NCBI GenBank assembly: GCA_963977135.1
Contig: CAXBNN010000007.1
Location: 78,216-142,215 of the forward strand
Direction: 5' to 3'
Length of the DNA: 64,000 bases
Origin: UBA2040 sp963977135
GTDB taxonomy: Bacteria > Bacteroidota > Bacteroidia > Flavobacteriales_D > Crocinitomicaceae
In this document: positions 60,770 through 64,000 of the stretch, one piece after another
Layout: every line of letters starts with the position of its first letter
How positions within the stretch are numbered: the first letter of the stretch is position 1
Made by a program: the position numbers and the translations under genes
Notes under the pieces: model-generated
Database searches by the model: none
Seen by the model: only the letters and a program-made list of their open reading frames with translations
What the model was told of the DNA's origin: nothing

Positions 60770-63409
60770 TTGTCAAAGAAAACCATATCGAAAGAAATTG
60801 CAGAAACACCCTTGATGAAGCAATATAATCAAATCAAGGCGAAGCACCCGCAAGCATTGTTGCTTTTTCGTGTGGGCGATTTCTACGAAACTTTTAGTTC
60901 AGATGCTGTTGAAACAGCTAGAATTTTAGGAATAGTTTTGACCAGTCGAAGAAACGGTTCATCCAATGTTGAATTAGCTGGATTTCCTCATCATTCTTTG
61001 GATACTTATTTACCGAAATTGGTTCGGGCAGGCAAGCGTGTTGCGATTTGTGATCAGCTAGAAGATCCGAAACTGACAAAAACGATAGTCAAAAGAGGAG
61101 TGACCGAACTCGTAACACCTGGAGTATCCTTCAATGATAATGTTCTCGAGCAAAAGAAAAATAATTTTTTATGTGCTATTCATTTCGATAAAGATTCAAA
61201 TGGAATAGCATTCATGGATATTTCCACAGGTGAATTTTTTGTTGCCGAAGGAAGCCTAGATTATATGGATAAGTTGATTCAAGGTTTTCAGCCTTCTGAA
61301 ATCATTTATCAGAAAAAAGCACAGAAAGATTACGAAGCATTGGACAGAGAAAGTTCGCATTCTTTTCGCTTAGAAGATTGGGTTTTCACCACGGATTTTG
61401 CCTACGAAACTTTGAATAAGCATTTTCAAACCAAATCATTGAAAGGATTTGGTGTTGAGGAATTGACGAAAGCGGTTATAGCAGGTGGCGCCATTTTACA
61501 TTATTTGGGTGAAACGCATCACGACCGTTTATCACATATTACACATATCAGCCGAATAGAGGAAGAACGTTATGTTTGGCTCGATCGATTTACCATTCGA
61601 AATCTTGAACTGGTCAGTTCACAGCATGAAAACGCAACTACCTTAATCGATATTCTCGACAGAACGAACACGTCAATGGGCGGACGAATGATGAAGCGTT
61701 GGATGGTTTTGCCCTTGAAGGATTTAAAACCAATCCAAGATAGATTAGGTGCAGTTGAAGAATTGAAATCAGAAGAAGAAATTAGCTATCGTTTAGGCGA
61801 ACGACTCAAAATGGTCGGCGATTTAGAACGTTTGATTTCTAAAACTGCTGTTGGTAAAGTGAACCCAAAAGAGGTGATGAGTTTGCACCGTACGTTGAAG
61901 CAAATTGAACCGATTAAAAGTGATTTGTCCTTTGCGAAATCTACCTTGCTAAAACGTATTAAAGATCAATTGAATCCTTGCGATGAATTGGTTCAAACTA
62001 TAGAGAAAACCTTGCATGATGATCCTGCAATTCAAATTGGTAAAGGAAAAGTAATTGCTGATGGTCTGAATAAAGAATTAGATGAACTTCGCGCCATTGC
62101 TTTTTCAGGAAAGGATTATTTGGAGTCCATGCAAGCTCGAGAAATTGAAGCTACGGGAATTACAAGCCTAAAAATAGCCTTCAATAACGTTTTTGGTTAT
62201 TACATTGAAGTTCGAAATACCCATAAAGACAAGGTTCCTGAAAACTGGATTAGAAAGCAAACACTTGTTTCGGCAGAAAGATATATTACTGAAGAATTAA
62301 AGGAATACGAGTCTAAAATTCTTGGAGCAGAAGACAAAATTCACGTTTTGGAAAGTAGATTATACCAAGAATTAATTCTTTCCATGGCGGATTACATTCA
62401 AAGTATTCAAACCAATTCGTCTCTTTTGGCGCAGTTGGATTGCTTGCTGTCATTTTCGATTGTTGCGAAAGAAAACAATTACGTTCAACCAAAAATGGAC
62501 GAATCTTTCACTATCGAAATTAAAAATGGACGTCATCCGGTTATTGAAAAACAACTTAAGCACGGTGAGCAATACATTCCTAATGATGTTTTTCTAGACG
62601 ATGAAACCCAACAAATCATCATGATTACTGGGCCAAATATGTCTGGTAAAAGTGCCATTCTTAGACAAACAGCTTTGATTTGTTTAATGGCGCAAATGGG
62701 TTGTTTTGTTCCAGCTGAAAGTGCCACGCTCGGAGTTCTTGACAAAGTTTTCACAAGAGTAGGGGCATCGGATAATATTTCTTCGGGAGAGTCTACTTTC
62801 ATGGTTGAAATGAACGAAACTTCCAGCATTTTGAACAATCTTTCCGACAGAAGTTTGATTCTTCTAGATGAAATCGGTCGTGGAACAAGCACGTATGATG
62901 GAATTTCTATCGCATGGGCCATAGCGGAGTTTTTGCACGAACATCCAAAATCAAAGGCTAAAACACTTTTTGCAACGCACTATCACGAGTTAAATGAAAT
63001 GGCGAGTCAATTTCCGCGCATAAAAAATTATAATGTAGAAGTAAAAGAAATTGGCAAACGAATACTGTTTCTTAGAAAATTAATTGAAGGCGGAAGTGAG
63101 CATTCTTTCGGTATTCATGTGGCTCAATTAGCTGGAATGCCGCAGAAAGTTTTGACAAGAGCGGAGAGTATTTTGGCCAAATTGGAAGAAAGTCATGACT
63201 TAAATGGTAAAGGAGGGAAAAAAGCACCCAACAAAGAGAAGGTCAAAGAAGTCATGAACAGTAAGGAAATGCAATTGTCATTTTTTCAATTGAATGACCC
63301 TGTTCTTGAGCAGATTAGAGAGGAATTAGTAAGCATAGATATCAATACTTTAACCCCAGTTGAAGCGCTTATGAAACTCAATGATATAAAAAAGTTGACC
63401 GGTGGTTGA
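60770..63409 (+). CDS. mutS: DNA mismatch repair protein MutS
   Basis: An 879-aa mismatch sensor. Mismatch-binding motif F38-Y39-E40 in RVGDFYETF; Walker A TGPNMSGKS at about 620-628; LLDEIGRGTSTYDGISIAWAI and ATHYHEL complete the ATPase; a C-terminal Lys-rich linker and dimerisation tail follow. The start is TTG at 60770 (MSKKTISKEIAETPLMKQYN), because the next ATG, at MKQYN, would remove residues usually present. A putative minor promoter is not clear. Distinct from the membrane MutS-like gene at 48226. Confidence 0.95.
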   Translation: MSKKTISKEIAETPLMKQYNQIKAKHPQALLLFRVGDFYETFSSDAVETARILGIVLTSRRNGSSNVELAGFPHHSLDTYLPKLVRAGKRVAICDQLEDPKLTKTIVKRGVTELVTPGVSFNDNVLEQKKNNFLCAIHFDKDSNGIAFMDISTGEFFVAEGSLDYMDKLIQGFQPSEIIYQKKAQKDYEALDRESSHSFRLEDWVFTTDFAYETLNKHFQTKSLKGFGVEELTKAVIAGGAILHYLGETHHDRLSHITHISRIEEERYVWLDRFTIRNLELVSSQHENATTLIDILDRTNTSMGGRMMKRWMVLPLKDLKPIQDRLGAVEELKSEEEISYRLGERLKMVGDLERLISKTAVGKVNPKEVMSLHRTLKQIEPIKSDLSFAKSTLLKRIKDQLNPCDELVQTIEKTLHDDPAIQIGKGKVIADGLNKELDELRAIAFSGKDYLESMQAREIEATGITSLKIAFNNVFGYYIEVRNTHKDKVPENWIRKQTLVSAERYITEELKEYESKILGAEDKIHVLESRLYQELILSMADYIQSIQTNSSLLAQLDCLLSFSIVAKENNYVQPKMDESFTIEIKNGRHPVIEKQLKHGEQYIPNDVFLDDETQQIIMITGPNMSGKSAILRQTALICLMAQMGCFVPAESATLGVLDKVFTRVGASDNISSGESTFMVEMNETSSILNNLSDRSLILLDEIGRGTSTYDGISIAWAIAEFLHEHPKSKAKTLFATHYHELNEMASQFPRIKNYNVEVKEIGKRILFLRKLIEGGSEHSFGIHVAQLAGMPQKVLTRAESILAKLEESHDLNGKGGKKAPNKEKVKEVMNSKEMQLSFFQLNDPVLEQIREELVSIDINTLTPVEALMKLNDIKKLTGG

Positions 63410-63428
63410 TTTTTTCTGCTTTTCAAAA

Positions 63429-63457
63429 TTGTATTAGAAAAATTGTTTTTATATTTG
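63429..63457 (+). promoter_or_regulatory. Promoter of the tRNA genes
   Basis: TTG at 63429-63431, 18 bases, TATATTTG at 63450-63457. It fits the Bacteroidota consensus, with a spacer one base short. The predicted start is about 40 bases before tRNA-Gly. Confidence 0.65.
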
Positions 63458-63504
63458 TCGCCCGTTACAGAACGATGTAGCGTATTTTGAAATTTTAATT
63501 ATAA

Positions 63505-63577
63505 GCGAGAGTAGCTCAGTTGGTAGAGCACAACCTTGCCAAGGTTGGGGTCGCGAGTTCGAATCTCGTCTCCCGCT
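63505..63577 (+). tRNA. tRNA-Gly (anticodon GCC)
   Basis: Cloverleaf of 73 nt. D-stem GCTC/GAGC, anticodon stem CAACC/GGTTG with loop TTGCCAA and anticodon GCC at 63538-63540, T-stem GCGAG/CTCGT. The acceptor stem GCGAGAG / CTCCCGC has an A4-C69 mismatch where G4-C69 is expected. CCA is not encoded (CAA follows T73). Confidence 0.9.
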
Positions 63578-63578
63578 C

Positions 63579-63607
63579 AAATCCCTTTTTGATAAGGGAT
63601 TTTTTTT
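63579..63607 (+). terminator. Intrinsic terminator between the tRNA genes
   Basis: AAATCCCTT, loop TTTGAT, AAGGGATTT, then further Ts: a nine-pair stem. It would end tRNA-Gly transcription; tRNA-Leu beginning 28 bases later would then need read-through or a promoter that is not visible. Confidence 0.7.
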
Positions 63608-63635
63608 AGGAAGTCCTCCTAAGTTTATTAAGTCT

Positions 63636-63719
63636 GCTCGAGTGGTGGAATTGGTAGACACGCCGGACTTAAAATCCTGTGACCTTCGGGTCGTGCGGGT
63701 TCAAGTCCCGCCTCGAGTA
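63636..63719 (+). tRNA. tRNA-Leu (anticodon TAA)
   Basis: 84 nt. Anticodon loop CTTAAAA with TAA at 63670-63672, long variable arm (GACC TTCG GGTC), T-stem GCGGG/CCCGC, discriminator A73. The acceptor GCTCGAG/CTCGAGT gives a G1-U72 wobble. A C28-U42 mismatch exists in the anticodon stem. CCA not encoded. Confidence 0.9.
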
Positions 63720-63733
63720 CAAATACGTGAGTT

Positions 63734-63765
63734 AAAACCCCAGTCTTTTTAGATTGGGGTTTTTT
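63734..63765 (+). terminator. Intrinsic terminator after tRNA-Leu
   Basis: AAAACCCCAGTCT, loop TTTT, AGATTGGGGTTTT with one G-U pair and a run of Ts. Ends the tRNA transcript before the GIY-YIG gene. Confidence 0.8.
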
Positions 63766-63781
63766 CGTTTTAATAAGTACA

Positions 63782-64000
63782 ATGGCAACAGTTTACGTGA
63801 TTTATTCGTCGGAACTAGATAAATTCTATATCGGAAGTTGTCTTGACATTGATTTACGACTTGTACAACATAATACAAGAGAATATTTAAATTCTTATAC
63901 TTCCAGAGCGACTGATTGGCAAATCTATTTTCGCATTGATAGACTAAATTCTGACCAAGCGAGGAAAATAGAGAAGCACCTCAAAAGGATGAAAAGCCGT
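63782..64000 (+). CDS. GIY-YIG domain protein, truncated by window end
   Basis: First 73 codons only. VYVIYSSELDKFYIGSC (about 4-20) is the GIY-YIG signature, in the small UvrC-like/URI family (GIY to VIY, YIG), and RKIEKHLKRMKSR is a basic helix. Such single-domain nucleases of about 85-100 aa are common in Bacteroidota. It starts 62 bases after tRNA-Leu. Function unknown; homing is possible but not shown. Confidence 0.85.
   Translation, partial: MATVYVIYSSELDKFYIGSCLDIDLRLVQHNTREYLNSYTSRATDWQIYFRIDRLNSDQARKIEKHLKRMKSR

Noticed and set aside
62533..62922. Antisense 129-codon frame within mutS
   Set aside because: It lies over the ATPase core of mutS and has no independent signals.
1..64000. 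Defence, toxin-antitoxin or prophage island
   Set aside because: No restriction, nuclease, TA, integrase or phage structural genes could be supported from the coding frames.

Overview
The window looks like a chromosomal stretch of a low-GC Bacteroidota genome, most likely order Flavobacteriales. A Crocinitomicaceae/Fluviicola-like bacterium is my inference, not proven. The evidence is: promoters of the Bacteroidota type (TTG, about 19 bp, TAnnTTTG), almost no Shine-Dalgarno sequences, a type IX secretion (T9SS) C-terminal sorting domain, many SPI/SPII-exported beta-barrels and lipoproteins, a CrtZ/CruF-like/CrtYcd-like carotenoid cluster, and the panD-panC | GT5 N-domain - DUF4270 - glmS neighbourhood. 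Nearly everything is coding; I see no phage, insertion sequence, CRISPR array, rRNA operon or classical defence island.

Layout. 1-1790: end of a methionine-salvage operon (mtnC, mtnA). 1972-2160: a tiny cysteine-rich lipoprotein with its own promoter and terminator. 2231-5008 (minus): heptose nucleotidyltransferase, flippase-like membrane protein, panD, panC. 5114-9130 (plus): GT5 N-domain protein, DUF4270 lipoprotein, glmS. 9171-18118 (minus): a run of envelope and small genes, including an SGNH/MBOAT acylation pair, a MoCo-sulfurase-like class V aminotransferase, a GNAT enzyme coupled to a lipoprotein, a DUF1287 protein and a two-domain exported protein. 18119-18550: a 432-bp non-coding stretch with operator-like palindromes and an inverted-repeat element. 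18551-20142: HTH protein and pentapeptide-repeat protein. 20267-23465 (plus): alkyltransferase-like DNA repair protein, SDR and carotenoid genes. 23466-30093 (minus): glycosidase-like protein, polyprenyl synthase, rfbA, MMPL transporter. 30166-34822 (minus): S9 peptidase, small membrane protein, a two-component system. 34997-41397 (plus): three successive outer-membrane proteins (a giant barrel, a DUF547-barrel fusion, an Omp85 family member). 41398-42221: two direct copies of a 179-bp repeat around a broken four-helix-bundle (23S IVP family) gene. 42222-55602 (minus): prfA, purM, an OmpA-like/CxxCH/barrel protein, a T9SS cargo with PA domain, a membrane-anchored MutS-like ATPase, small exported proteins, decayed barrel paralogues, topB, folA, thyA. 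55588-63409: mixed, with an orphan histidine kinase, ThiF-rhodanese protein, ferredoxin-NADP reductase bracketed by two further copies of the repeat, an SPOUT methyltransferase and mutS. 63410-64000: tRNA-Gly, tRNA-Leu and the start of a GIY-YIG gene.

How the parts fit. Most of the window serves the cell envelope (heptose, GlcNAc-6P/GlcN-6P, dTDP-glucose, isoprenoids, O-acylation, carotenoids, OM proteins) and core metabolism (pantothenate, purine, folate/thymidylate, methionine salvage). I did not find a complete, clearly new system. The most unusual items are the dispersed repeat family that twice brackets a single gene, the membrane-bound MutS-like ATPase, the consecutive OM-protein cluster next to a divergent two-component system, and a tRNA-Gly with a broken acceptor pair.
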